A DNA stretch of 64,000 nt from Daucus carota subsp. sativus. Lineage: Eukaryota > Streptophyta > Magnoliopsida > Apiales > Apiaceae. The notes beneath the pieces were generated by a model that saw nothing but the letters and a program-made list of their open reading frames with translations, was not told where the DNA came from and did no database searches. Positions 1 through 9,897 of the stretch are shown here, piece by piece (positions within the stretch are counted from its first letter, which is position 1; every line of letters starts with the position of its first letter). Where the stretch lies: positions 43,637,454-43,701,453 of the forward strand of contig NC_030389.2 of NCBI RefSeq assembly GCF_001625215.2, read 5' to 3'. The position numbers and the translations under genes were made by a program.

Positions 1-108
1 CCAAAGTTGAGCAACTTGCAAGCAACAAGATATTTCCTAAATCATAATCATGAGGCAGTGGAGGATTTGAGGAATGCATTAAGGTTGGCAAATTGGCGTC
101 TCGACTAG
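1..108 (+). CDS. 3' end of an unidentified gene (partial)
   Basis: The window opens inside a reading frame that runs 35 codons to a TAG at 106-108. Its last residues include EDLRNALRLANWRLD. After the stop the sequence turns T-rich, as plant 3' UTRs do. The helical, Leu/Arg/Asn-rich tail does not let me name a family. The rest of the gene would lie to the left of the window. The frame could also be chance, although 35 open codons with a balanced composition in an AT-rich region favours real coding. Confidence 0.35.
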   Translation, partial: PKLSNLQATRYFLNHNHEAVEDLRNALRLANWRLD

Positions 109-403
109 GCTTCTTCAGTATCTTTCAGCAAGAAGATGAAATTCCTGTTATTTCGTCATTTTATTTCTGTAATGAATTCTACTGTTTGTAATAACTTATG
201 GGAACTTGCTACTACTCTGTAATATTCTATGGTAACTCGGTACTTTGGCTATCTTTGCATTCGGTCTCCTCGGCATGTTCTGCAACATATACTCCACCGT
301 GTAATCTAAAGTAATATATGTATCCTAACGTGCAGCTTCGCGTAACTGCTTTCATGAAACATGGCATAAATAGTATCAAATTGTTTCTTTGTTAAATTGA
401 AAA

Positions 404-430
404 GCCCAGCAACGCGGGCAAAAAATCTAG
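404..430 (+). mobile_element. Possible Helitron 3' terminus
   Basis: A short GC hairpin (404-419, GCCC...GGGC arms) is followed by an AT stretch and then CTAG with a T after it. That is the usual layout of a Helitron 3' end (hairpin, about 10 nt, CTRR, insertion between A and T). I see no matching 5' TC terminus, so this is a motif call only. Confidence 0.35.
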
Positions 431-450
431 TATATATATATATAGAGAGA

Positions 451-1128
451 GAGTTTTACTCCAATAGAAACCTCCTTATTCTAGAAACTAGAAACTATCA
501 CTAAATTTCTAAGAGAATATCACTAAATTCTCAAACAACCCCATTATCTCCTTCTTCTTCTCCAACCCACCAACCCTCCACCCCACTTCCGGCAGCTTCA
601 CCCTACCACCCCCGCCAAGTCTCTGCTACTCTCTCCACCTCCATGCCGCCCGACCCTCCATAGCCGCCACCTCCATGTCGGCCTCCATTATTTATATCAC
701 CACCAAATCCAACCCCCCTCCGGCCTCCACCGTCCCTTCCATTCCACCCCCACCTCCACCTCCACCTGCACCTTCGTCCTCACCTCCACCTCGGTCTTCC
801 TCACCTACAGTACCGTATATCTAGCTTAATGCCGATTTAAATTCCAGATCTTTGCCAAAAATCTGCCGGACAAAGCTAAAGGCTCCTTCCATGTCTACCA
901 CCTCCATCTCCACCTTCACCTCCATTATCTCCACCACCGCAACCACCACCTGAATCGGCAACTAGAACAGATTCACAAATTCTGGGCAGTTTCCGCAAGT
1001 TTTCACTAATTCGTGCAACACATATCACTAAATCGTAAAGAGAATATCACTAAATTGTACTGAGGATATCACTAACTTGTATTGGTTTCTAGTTTTTATT
1101 TTAAAAGTGGTTTCTATTTGATCATGAG

Positions 1129-1132
<4 letters not shown>
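451..1132. mobile_element. Degenerate inverted-repeat element with a CCACCT-rich core
   Basis: The left end (about 452-505) and the reverse complement of the right end (about 1085-1130) share blocks such as CAATAGAAACC and ACTAGAAAC. Inside, the phrase 'atatcactaaatt' recurs near both ends. The core (540-960) is pyrimidine-rich, C-heavy low-complexity DNA with repeated CACCTCCA. The ends are diverged and no clear target duplication is visible. The superfamily is not assigned. Confidence 0.4.

Positions 1133-1159
<27 letters not shown>
1130..1159. repeat. (TA)n microsatellite
   Basis: Uninterrupted TA dinucleotides, with a shorter TA run at about 431-443. They flank the preceding inverted-repeat element. 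Confidence 0.9.
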
Positions 1160-1162
<3 letters not shown>

Positions 1163-1164
1163 TA

Positions 1165-1380
1165 TCGACTCCAAAGATGAGGTCGAAAATGACATTTGAA
1201 AATTGAAACTTGAAATCAAGATTGTAGTTGCATATATGGTTGCATATGCAACCACCGTATTTTTGGAAAATATTTTCAAAAAAGTAGTATTTTTGAAAAT
1301 ATTTTAGAGATTTGAAAATAAGATTGGAGAAGGTAGTATTTTTGAAAATAAGATTGAAAAAACAATATACAAGATAATTC
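1165..1380. mobile_element. Relic of the GTTGCA Mutator-like family
   Basis: The stretch with 'gaggtcgaaaatgacatttg' and 'gcatatatggttgcatatg' is nearly identical to 34573-34650 inside the nested element near 34 kb. It is followed by the same 'gtatttttgaaaat' motif seen at that element's ends. No ends or target duplication can be drawn here, so it looks like a broken copy. Confidence 0.55.
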
Positions 1381-2674
1381 CCTTATATTTTTTTTGATTC
1401 ATTAGAAAATTTTGATAAGTCGATTAAGTTCCGATTTCTGATTTGTATAATCATAAACCTTAACTTTAGACTTGATAATAAGTAAGAAAAAAGTTTTATT
1501 TTAATTTTTTCTAAATAAATGTTTTGATATAATAATAACAATAAGTTATTTTAAAATTTTTATTTAATAAAATATAATACAGTGACTATTTTATTAGATA
1601 TCTGATTTAATTATTTTATTAAAGTTTAATACAATTTTTTGTATAAAAATTAATAATTTAGTTTCAAATTTCTAAAGTTTGAAAGTTATATCTTTCTCAA
1701 TATGATTATCTGCAATGATTTACCTGTAACATTACGAGGCTCTCTCTGAGAATCTGGTGGATCTTTTGACATTTTATCCTCCTAGTATCTAAAATAATGT
1801 TGTTGAAGCCAAGAAGAAAAGGAACACCTACTTAGAAAAGTTCTATTGCTAAAATGTACCTGAATTAGTAGAAATTTTCTGGAGCTTTTCAAGTTTAATT
1901 TGACTCAGAGAGTTTGTAATGAAAAATTCAAACAAGCACAAGTGAATTACAAAGTCTTACATGCTAAAAATCTGTTAGAATATAGTATATGATCTTGGTA
2001 AGCTCTCCCCTTAACAAACTCGAGGTTTTGACAAAATTAAATACTTAAGATGGTATCACTTGGGACTCGGGTTTGACTAGTTGGCTTTCGAGTGAGAAGA
2101 ACGAGAAGACTGTTGAAATACTATAATATGATCATGGTAAACCGTGTTCCCTCTGAACCAAACATATAATCATTAGACAGCCGCGATAATCACAAATCAA
2201 AAGCCTGGAACCAAAACTGTTACTCACGCAGGCTAAATTCTTTGGCTTTTCATTAGGACTATTACTGTGGTTCCATAAAATTGTTTTTATGAATGAGCAA
2301 CACAACTATCCACTGACTTTGAACCAATATCCACACTAATTGCAGGTTAGGGAAGATTTTCGATACATATAGAATTTTCAACCGATCTCGGGTTGCAGGG
2401 TTAGGGAGGGGGTATACTTGGGGCACATCAAGGAGTCAAGATAGGTCCTGAGAGACATGGTCTTAAATTCGAATAAATACAAGATTCAAATATAAAATGA
2501 AATGTGATTGTACTCAAATTCTGACATAAATCCCTTGAATAAAATCTCTACTCAGCACATAAAAATCTGTCAAAATCTGCAGAATTGCAATCTGAAGATA
2601 ACATCATTGCTATGAAATAGTTACAGGATTTTGCAGAAATAAAATATGCTAATTTTAATCAGATTTATAGTAGT
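1381..2674. other. Intergenic, no gene seen
   Basis: AT-rich DNA with many stops in all frames. The last 200 bases or so would be the 3' flank of the minus-strand aspartic protease. No RNA gene, complete transposon or conserved frame was found. Confidence 0.5.
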
Positions 2675-4024
2675 TCAGGACTTTTTGCTGCAATCTGTAG
2701 CCTGAAATGAAACCACATTTTTCTGAAGATCAAAAGAAATCAAAAAATTCTCCTGCATTATGTTTCCAAAGATGGACATACCAGAAGGCACCGCGGTGAA
2801 GCAAGTCATACCAACATCCACTTCGACAAATGCACTCGACTGGGGGATTTTTATGGTTGCATCTTTAAACTGGAAGGCAACCAATGGCACTTTTATATCT
2901 GAATTCGTTTTGTAGCAAAATTTAAAATTCCCATCCGGATCATCAATGGTTTCGACTCCCATAGATTCCTTCAATGTGGAAAAGATGCCATCATAGAATT
3001 TACCCCCCGGAAGATAAGTTAGTGTAGTCCCAGAGTCAAGGACCATGTTACCTGTTTGAATGTGTTCTCCAGGCTCCTCTGAGGGAACCTCAAAAGTTTT
3101 GTTTCCAATGATAACCTTTTCGAGGTAAATATAATAGTAAGTTTGAGCAGGGGTGGGAAACAATGGCGTTGAAACGGCCTTAAAACTCGAAGCTTCTGCT
3201 TGTTTACCAAAACTAATTGTACTGGACTCATTTTTCAGTATGGAGACCAGACAATAAGAAAATTTCCCCTGAATTGTTTCGTCCAGCTGAGTGATTAACG
3301 AAAGAGGCCCGCCTCCAAGACCGATTATCCCTGAAGTGCTGTTACTAAAAATTCCCTGATTGTCATGTCCACATCCAAAAGCAATTTTTTTAATTGAGGT
3401 TTCCCCGAAAGTGAGTGTCTCTGTAGCTAGGTGACCATTACTGTACGATCCGTCTCCATATGCAACGCGATACTGACATTTATTATGTTCTCGGGTACAT
3501 GGGGTAGGGAAATCTTGAATGGCCTTACACTGTTTAGATGTACATTTCAGAGTCTTGTAACTTGAAGAGGCTCGGAGATCGAATAGGGGATTTTTATGCT
3601 GGAAGCATTTTTTACAAGGCTTGCATTGAATCCAGGTTAGATCACTCCCTGTGTCTGCAATGCCTAGAGTTTCCACAGGCGGTGTACCAATAACAAGTTT
3701 CATTAGGTACTCACCGCTATCGTACCTAATGTAGGATTCGACAGAGCCTGGTGATCTGGACCGGTTACTGCACTTGGACTGGATATGTCTGAGACGAGAA
3801 TTTGAGCGAAGAATGGCATTTTTAAGGCGTTGAGAATGCGTGGCTGATGGATTGTAAAAGGGTGACAAAGGGGACGATTCTCGGTGAATAAGGTCTAGAC
3901 TGAAACCAGCAGAAGCTGTGGAGGAATCATGGACATGAGCATGACTACATAGGAAATGTAGAACCACAATGAAGAATGAAAAGGTGGTGATTTGGAGTTT
4001 CATGGCTGGTATAAGATTAGACAT
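2675..4024 (-). CDS. CDR1-like aspartic protease (A1 family), 449 aa
   Basis: Secreted pepsin-type endopeptidase of the plant atypical/CDR1 group, which acts in the apoplast, often in defence. A hydrophobic signal segment lies at about residues 9-27. The group's LDLIHRESSPLSPFYNPS leader follows at about 44-60. The first catalytic motif DTGSDLTWIQC has Asp124, and the second, LDSGTTLTYL, has Asp330. The flap region has YGDGSYSNG. Between the two motifs the Cys-rich insert typical of nepenthesin-like enzymes is present (CKPCKKC, CTSKQC). The gene has no intron, as is common in this clade, and 449 aa is normal length. A second Met at residue 8 just before the signal segment could be the true start. 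The neighbour at 5602-6930 is a tandem paralogue in the same orientation. I see no defect. The substrate cannot be read from sequence. Confidence 0.93.
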   Translation of the reverse strand: MSNLIPAMKLQITTFSFFIVVLHFLCSHAHVHDSSTASAGFSLDLIHRESSPLSPFYNPSATHSQRLKNAILRSNSRLRHIQSKCSNRSRSPGSVESYIRYDSGEYLMKLVIGTPPVETLGIADTGSDLTWIQCKPCKKCFQHKNPLFDLRASSSYKTLKCTSKQCKAIQDFPTPCTREHNKCQYRVAYGDGSYSNGHLATETLTFGETSIKKIAFGCGHDNQGIFSNSTSGIIGLGGGPLSLITQLDETIQGKFSYCLVSILKNESSTISFGKQAEASSFKAVSTPLFPTPAQTYYYIYLEKVIIGNKTFEVPSEEPGEHIQTGNMVLDSGTTLTYLPGGKFYDGIFSTLKESMGVETIDDPDGNFKFCYKTNSDIKVPLVAFQFKDATIKIPQSSAFVEVDVGMTCFTAVPSGMSIFGNIMQENFLISFDLQKNVVSFQATDCSKKS

Positions 4025-4099
4025 ACATTGGATTTCTGAGCAATTTGTAAGAAAAAAGAGGATATCAAATGCACAATCTGAGATATTCTGTGTATAAAT

Positions 4100-4715
4100 A
4101 TTAATTGCTGCCTGTAATGGGAAGATTTTGTGTATATTGAGATTTGCAATGAATTAATTTGGTGGATACAGTGCTACGTGCATGATTGATTTTAATTGGA
4201 TGATTTATTTGTATACAACAGGTCCTATTATTTATTAGTGTGAGCGGAACTAATCATACATCGACAATCAAGTTTTTGGGGACCTACGTATAGTATTTTG
4301 GGCACCTGATATTTTTCGTATTAATTTTGGATGTCAACGGTATAATTTGAGTGCTTTTTAAATTGGATTATCTAAGATTCATTTGATTGAATTTTATTAA
4401 TTGTATATTTTGACAAATTAGCTTGCAATTGACTTTTAAAGAAGATAACAAATGTTAGATAGCATGCGTTACATAATTAGTAAATATCATATTAAATTAA
4501 AATACAAAGAAAGTTAATGCAGTATTATCATTAAGATATCACAAAGGATTGCAAATAAAATCTCCAGGAAAAGAAGATGTCATGTACTGTATTGGAAGTT
4601 TCACAAATGATTTTTTCTTTAATTTTAGTAAATATATTTTTAATTTTGTGCTAAAAAGATCTGCATATCAACCTATTAATGGTTATGATATTCTAATGAT
4701 ATTATGGTATTTTAA
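4100..4715. other. Promoter side of the first protease, otherwise empty
   Basis: AT-rich spacer upstream of the minus-strand protease. 'tgtataaata' at 4091-4100 lies about 70 bases from the ATG and reads as TATTTATA on the coding strand, a weak TATA candidate. No other gene signal is seen. Confidence 0.4.
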
Positions 4716-4719
4716 CAGG

Positions 4720-5290
4720 TTGGTATGTGCTGAATTGTGATAGAGCTGCCAAGGGGGATCCTGCGTTTCGAGATGGAAATTGCTAGTTACTCAAAAATTG
4801 TTCTCGAATCTTAGTTTGTTTATGTTTGATTGATTCCACTCACATTAATATTTGGGACAGGAGTACGTAGCGTTACTCGTGGTGGAGCTATGGAGCTATG
4901 GAGCTATGGGAACTTTTATGTCAGGCATTATTAGCAAATTTTAGCTTTAGGGGCTGATGCTATGGCCTTAACTATGGGTCTGAACACCATAGAAATCTTT
5001 AAGTTAGGCATTTGGAAATCCGACTTGATAGCCTTACTGTTGTACAGAAGATGACTGACATGAATGCGCTCACAATCTGACTTCTTTCGTACTATGATTA
5101 GAAATTCATAGCGGTCAGGGAAAGCGGAACATGTCTACAGAAGGGAAATTGCGCTGCAAATTGGTTGGCCAATCAAGGTGTTATTCTGGATGTCAGATTC
5201 CAGAATTTGTAGAATACTCCTATAGAACTTAGTAATCTTAGCAGAGGATACTAGAGGCGTGGCTTGGCCGGGCTTAGTCCCTCTGTGTGA
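4720..5290 (+). pseudogene. RNase H-like (LINE or RVT_3-type) relic
   Basis: Scattered frames on + spell the landmarks of plant RNase H-like domains in the right order. AAKGDPAF (about 4745-4770) is the usual '(D)GAAKGNPG' start. Then comes ADAMALTMGLNTIEIF (about 4957-5002), and REGNCAANWLANQGV (about 5140-5185) corresponds to the 'REGN.AADWLA' end. Stops and frameshifts separate them, so the copy is dead. It is either the tail of a LINE or a decayed stand-alone RNase H-like gene. No reverse transcriptase or poly-A tail was found. Confidence 0.6.
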
Positions 5291-5601
5291 ATTTTTGATT
5301 GTTTATTCTGTCTGGTGTCATCTGCCTCGTATGAATAGTAAAGTATAAACTGCAAATGAGAAAAGTTCATAAAATTTCAGAAACAACGATAGAGGAAAAT
5401 CACAGAAAAATGTCAAGAATGATGCTATTTCAAAGGTCAACATATCTACTGTATAAAAGAAAGGGAGATGTTTGTGCAGCATATATAATGAACAAAACCA
5501 GACAAGCTTAATTTTATATGACAGTGAATCTTTTCTGAGAAATAAACTATGAAGGCATTTATTTGAAGATACAAGTTTTATTCAAATTCATAGTACACAA
5601 G

Positions 5602-6930
5602 TTAATTCAGAATTTGTTTGCTGCAATCTGAAGCCTGAAAAGAAACCATCTTTTTCCGAAGATCATAAGAGACCAAGAAGTTCCATTGCATTATGCTTCC
5701 AAAGATGGGGTGAAGAATAGGCCACCGCGTGGGTGCCACAGTGAAGCAACTCACCCCATCCGCCGCTTCAACAAACGTACTCGTCTGAGGAATTTCTAGT
5801 GTGGCATCCTTAAACTGGAAGGCAATCGGGGGTGGTTTCACATTTGCATTTGTTTTATAACAAAAGTGAAAGTTCCCCTCTGGATCATCAATGGTCTCAA
5901 CATCACCCATAGCTTCCTTCAATGTGGCAACAATACCATCATACAATTTCCCGCTTGGAAGGTAAGTCATTATACTCCCGGAGTCAAGAGTTATGAAACC
6001 ACTCTCAATGTACCCTCCACTCTCCTTCCAGGGGACTTCAAAAGACTTATTTCCAACCTTCATCTTCTCAAGGTACAAATAATAGGAAGTCTTATCAAGG
6101 CCTTGAAAGAATGGTGTCGAAACAGCCTTGCCACTCGCAACCTGTGCTTGTTCACCAAACTGAATTGTACTAGTCTCATTCTTGAAAAACGACACCAGAC
6201 AATAAGAAAACCTCCCCTGAATCCACTCCTCCAGCTGACTAATTATTGAAACCGGCCCCCCTCCAAGACCAAGTACCCCGGAACTCATATTCCCATAATA
6301 CTCACCTCGATTGTCATGACCACATCCAAAAACATACTTCTCTATCTTAGTTCTCCCCAGAGTGAGCGTCTCTGTAGCCAGATGACCATAAGTGGCGGAT
6401 CCATCTACGTAAGTATAGTTATATCGACATTTATTATGCTTTCGGGTGCATTTGCCCATGACATTATCAAATGCCTTACACTGCCTGGATGCACACTTCA
6501 AAGTCCTGTAACTCGAAGAGCCTTTCGGATTAAACAAAGGATTTACATGATGGAAACATCTCTTACAAGGCTTGCATTGTATCCAGGTCAGATCACTCCC
6601 CGTATCCACATCAACCAGAACCTCGAAAGGGGGCGTTCCAATGAGCAGCTTCATCAAGTACTGGCCATCGATTTGTCGAACGATGGACTCAGGCACACAT
6701 GAGGATTTTGACTTAGATAGGCTTCTACACTTGGGATGGAAAGATTTCGAACGTGCAAGAAGATTTCTGAAGCGCTGGGAATGAGTGGCTGATGGATCAT
6801 GAAAAGGTGATAGTGGGGAGAAGTCGCGGTGGATGAGATCGAGAGAGAAACCAGTAGGCGGGGATGATTCTAGAGAGGCATGAGCTTCACTGCAGAGGAA
6901 GAGTAGAAGTGAGATCAAGTGGATCGTCAT
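5602..6930 (-). CDS. CDR1-like aspartic protease (A1 family), 442 aa
   Basis: Tandem paralogue of the protease at 2675-4024 and, like it, intronless. The signal segment is MTIHLISLLLFLCS at the N-terminus, cleaved probably near SEA. The leader SLDLIHRDFSPLSPF follows at about 29-43. The first catalytic motif DTGSDLTWIQC has Asp109 and the second, LDSGSIMTYLP, has Asp316. In the second motif the usual DSGT or DTGT is DSGS, a conservative Thr-to-Ser change that should keep activity. The Cys-rich nepenthesin-type insert (CKPCKRC, CASRQC) is kept. The protein ends in SDCSKQILN, close to the SDCSKKS tail of its paralogue. A copy of this gene's start region lies upstream at 7495-7629. It is likely a secreted endopeptidase whose target is unknown. 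Confidence 0.93.
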   Translation of the reverse strand: MTIHLISLLLFLCSEAHASLESSPPTGFSLDLIHRDFSPLSPFHDPSATHSQRFRNLLARSKSFHPKCRSLSKSKSSCVPESIVRQIDGQYLMKLLIGTPPFEVLVDVDTGSDLTWIQCKPCKRCFHHVNPLFNPKGSSSYRTLKCASRQCKAFDNVMGKCTRKHNKCRYNYTYVDGSATYGHLATETLTLGRTKIEKYVFGCGHDNRGEYYGNMSSGVLGLGGGPVSIISQLEEWIQGRFSYCLVSFFKNETSTIQFGEQAQVASGKAVSTPFFQGLDKTSYYLYLEKMKVGNKSFEVPWKESGGYIESGFITLDSGSIMTYLPSGKLYDGIVATLKEAMGDVETIDDPEGNFHFCYKTNANVKPPPIAFQFKDATLEIPQTSTFVEAADGVSCFTVAPTRWPILHPIFGSIMQWNFLVSYDLRKKMVSFQASDCSKQILN

Positions 6931-7003
6931 GGCTGCAAAACATCAAAATGCAGAGTCTGGCGATGATAACAAGTATAATCAATTCAACAAGTTATGAATA
7001 GTA
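6880..7003. repeat. Source of a duplicated protease 5' end
   Basis: First codons and 5' leader of the 5602-6930 protease. The same text, with several differences, reappears at 7495-7629, including the 'catggctgcaa' start-codon context and 'catcaaaatgcagagtct'. Confidence 0.8.
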
Positions 7004-7194
7004 ATATTGAGGCGGTGGGGGGCTCGGGAGTTTGTGAATTCTTGGTTGCACTGGAGCTGCTTGCGCCATTTTATTACTTTTTTCAGTGTTTTCGGCTCTT
7101 TGTTTGGAACAAGCTGGGAATGGAAAGATTAAGGTGGTACGCACCTTTTACTTTTTGACTAACAACGTTTCTGATTGACGTGACGGACACATAC

Positions 7195-7440
7195 TCCTTC
7201 CGTCTATTCGTTCTGATTTTTAACACGTAATTTAAAAAAGATATATTTCTATTTATTAATTTTCATTTTTCTTTTGGGATAACAATTTAACATCAATTTT
7301 TTGTCACTTATTGTAATTTTATCACTTTTTTCATAATAAATTTTGAGAAAGAGAATGGTACAAAATATAGTAATTTAATTTAATTAGTTTAAACAGTCCG
7401 CTTGAGAAATCAAGTGAGATAAGGCACTTTCATTCGTATA
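7195..7440. mobile_element. Possible Stowaway-type MITE, one end only
   Basis: The left end 'tactccttccgtc' after TA matches the Stowaway terminal consensus (TA + CTCCCTCCGTCC), and the interior has the 'ttttaacacgtaattta' text also seen at 9066-9100 and 9296-9325. No clean right terminus is visible, so the copy is truncated or decayed. Confidence 0.4.
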
Positions 7441-7494
7441 GACCCGAGTTATATATAACAAGTAGAATGTAGAATTAACTCAACAAGTGCACAG

Positions 7495-7629
7495 GAAGAG
7501 CAGAAGTGAGCTTCACTGCACAGGAAGAGTAAAAGTGAAATCAAGTAGATTGTCATGGCTGCAAGACATCAAAATGCAGAGTCTAAGATAATAACAAGTA
7601 GAATTAGCTCAACAAGTTATGAATAGTAA
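7495..7629. repeat. Duplicated leader of the second aspartic protease
   Basis: Second copy of the 6880-7003 region, about 610 bases upstream. It contains 'gagcttcactgcacaggaagag' and 'gtcatggctgcaagacatc'. It carries only the start of the gene and cannot code for a protease. A one-copy segmental duplication placed it next to the LTR element that begins at 7634. Confidence 0.75.
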
Positions 7630-7633
7630 AATG

Positions 7634-9055
7634 TGTTGGGTTCCGTCCCGAATTTTTAAATAAATTAAGAATCCTAATTGGAGAAGGTATCTTATTTATG
7701 ATAATTGAGTTAATCCGATTCTTGGTAGAATATTAATTGTGGAAGGATTTCTATCAAAGATAGGAAAAGATGGTAATTATCATAAATAGGATTCGAAGTA
7801 AATTAGGATTAGAATATTTTGGATGCCTATAAATATAGTTATTTGTAGGAGTTTTGTGTATTGCAAAAGTTAGAGAGTTGTGTGAGAGATACACAAGAGA
7901 GAACTTTTGTGATCAAGTTGAGGGGTTTGTATTGTAATACATTCATATTTAGTGGATTTGTGGTTTTACCCTCGGGTTTTCACGTTAATTGTTTGTGTTC
8001 TTTACTTTCGTGCTTAATATTGTGTTTGATTAACGTCAATCTATAGTGGATGCGATCCTAACAAACTGGTATTAAGAGCTCAGGTTCGAGGAGTAGATTC
8101 GACGTTAAAGTGGAGACAATCACGAAGTTGGCTGTTTGTGTTGTTAGTTGGTCTTGTGTTGATTTTTTTTTTTGGCTTGATGGAGGATCTGAAATCGTTA
8201 AGGATTGATGCACCCAAATATGATGGGAAGACGGATTTCACTATGTGGCAATTAACCGTCAAGGATGTGTTAATTCAACAAGGACTTGATGATGCCTTGG
8301 AGAAAACAAAGCCAAAAGAGATGAGTGATACAGATTGGGCGAAAATCCAGAAGAGAGCGGCGAGTACAATCAGGCTGGCACTTGCACCCGATGTGAGATA
8401 TAACGTGTTGAAGGGGTCGACACCAAAAGAGATATGGGACAAGTTAGCAAGCATATACGCTTCAAAGTCGTTGACCAACCGACTTAATTTGAAGATGGAG
8501 TTGTACTCATTAAAACTGGATGAAGAAGGTAATCTCCATGATCACATTAGTTGTTTTAATCAGCTGGTATGTCATCTGGCTAATGTTGGTGAGCCGATGA
8601 AAGATGAGGAACAAGTTTTGTTGCTGTTGTCATCATTACCGAAGTCCTTCAAATATTTTAAGCAGACGTTGTTAGTGGGGAGGACGTCTCTTACGCTTGA
8701 TGATGTGTTAAAAGCGTTAAGAGATAATGAGAGGATGACAAAGGATGCTGTTTCTCAAAGTGGTGAGACAGTTTTAGCTGTCCAAAGTGCTGAAAGAGGG
8801 AGGAGTCGCGCGCGCAATGATCCGCAAGGAAGAAGTAAATCTCGGCCGAGTAAGAAGGATATGAGCACTGTTGAGTGCTATTATTGTGGTGAAACAGGTC
8901 ATATGCAGATGTTCTGTCCGAACTTTAAAGAACACTTGAGATCCTTTAAAGAGATGAAGGGAAAGAACAAAGTTGAAGATGCGCACTCTACACATGTGAT
9001 CTCAAGTGATTTAAAGTTGAACAAAGTTAAAGAGACACATATTCATTCCGACTAA
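7634..9055 (+). mobile_element. Copia-type LTR retrotransposon fossil (5' LTR, PBS, gag)
   Basis: Old virus-like element. A 430-bp 5' LTR runs from TGTTGG at 7634 to AACA at 8063. A primer-binding site resembling the initiator-Met tRNA complement (TGGTATTAAGAGC) lies at about 8067-8079. A gag region (about 8180-9055) has a UBN2-type capsid and a CCHC zinc knuckle (CYYCGETGHMQMFC). No protease, integrase, reverse transcriptase or 3' LTR follows, so the element is truncated and broken overall. Age cannot be judged without a second LTR. Confidence 0.88.
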
Positions 9056-9265
9056 AAAATAATTTTTGACTTTTAACATGTAATTTGAGACGTAAAATAA
9101 ACGTATTTTTATTTATTATTTCATGATTCTTCTTTTCTGGAATAGAAATTTAACATCTATATTTTTATTTACTAGCATATGATAGAATGAAGGTCGCTTG
9201 TTAATACTTGTACAATAACCAATCGATCAGTAAAATAAAAAATAAATGAATAATTTGAAAGCCGA

Positions 9266-9445
9266 TACTCCCTCCATCCCATAACACAAATCGTTTTGAA
9301 TTTTGACACGTAATTTGAGATGTATAAAAAACATATTTCTTCATATTATTTTTCAAATAAAAATTTAACATCCATTTTTATTCAGAAAGAGAAAAATTGA
9401 AAAATAATTTATAAAAATATGTTTTTTTTAGGCCTCATGTGACCC
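9266..9445. mobile_element. Possible Stowaway-type MITE fragment
   Basis: 'tactccctccatccca' at 9267-9282 matches the Stowaway terminus after TA, and the interior resembles 7195-7400. No right-end inverted copy is visible before the DUF4602 gene promoter. Confidence 0.4.
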
Positions 9446-9554
9446 GAGTTATATATTAAGCTCATCTTATTCAATATCGGGCAAACCCCGAATCTGTTAA
9501 AACCCGGCTATTCCTTTCTTGCCCCGACCCGACTCTTGCACTCTTGTTCTTTCA

Positions 9555-9563
9555 AAACCCTAG
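9555..9563 (+). promoter_or_regulatory. Telo-box (AAACCCTAG)
   Basis: A telo-box sits at the probable transcription start of the DUF4602 gene, just before a 5' UTR exon whose donor is at about 9593 (cag|gtaatt). Telo-boxes are known to be enriched in plant genes for ribosomes and translation, which suits the predicted role. Confidence 0.55.
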
Positions 9564-9897
9564 CTACCCAATTCAGTTCCACCCAAATTCAGGTAATTCC
9601 CTTAATTCGTGCTCATATATATTATATAACGTTCTTCTGTTCTGATCACATTCTCATCTCTACATGTTTTGTGAACGTTAGTTGGGATTAATATGTATTG
9701 TATTGTGTATCTATATTTTCTAGGTATAAAAAGATACTATTTGTTTATCTAAACACACACACAGTTATCTTATTCTATGATTTATTCGATTGGTGAAGCT
9801 TATAGATGTTTGATTTTTAATGTTGAATTTGAATTTGTTTCTTATGATGTAGTGTGAAGTTTTAAAGATTTTTCTTTGTTGAATTTTCGTGTTTCAG

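Noticed and set aside
4549-4740. 63-codon open frame on +
   Set aside because: Phe/Asn/Tyr-rich composition typical of AT-rich chance frames, with no motif.
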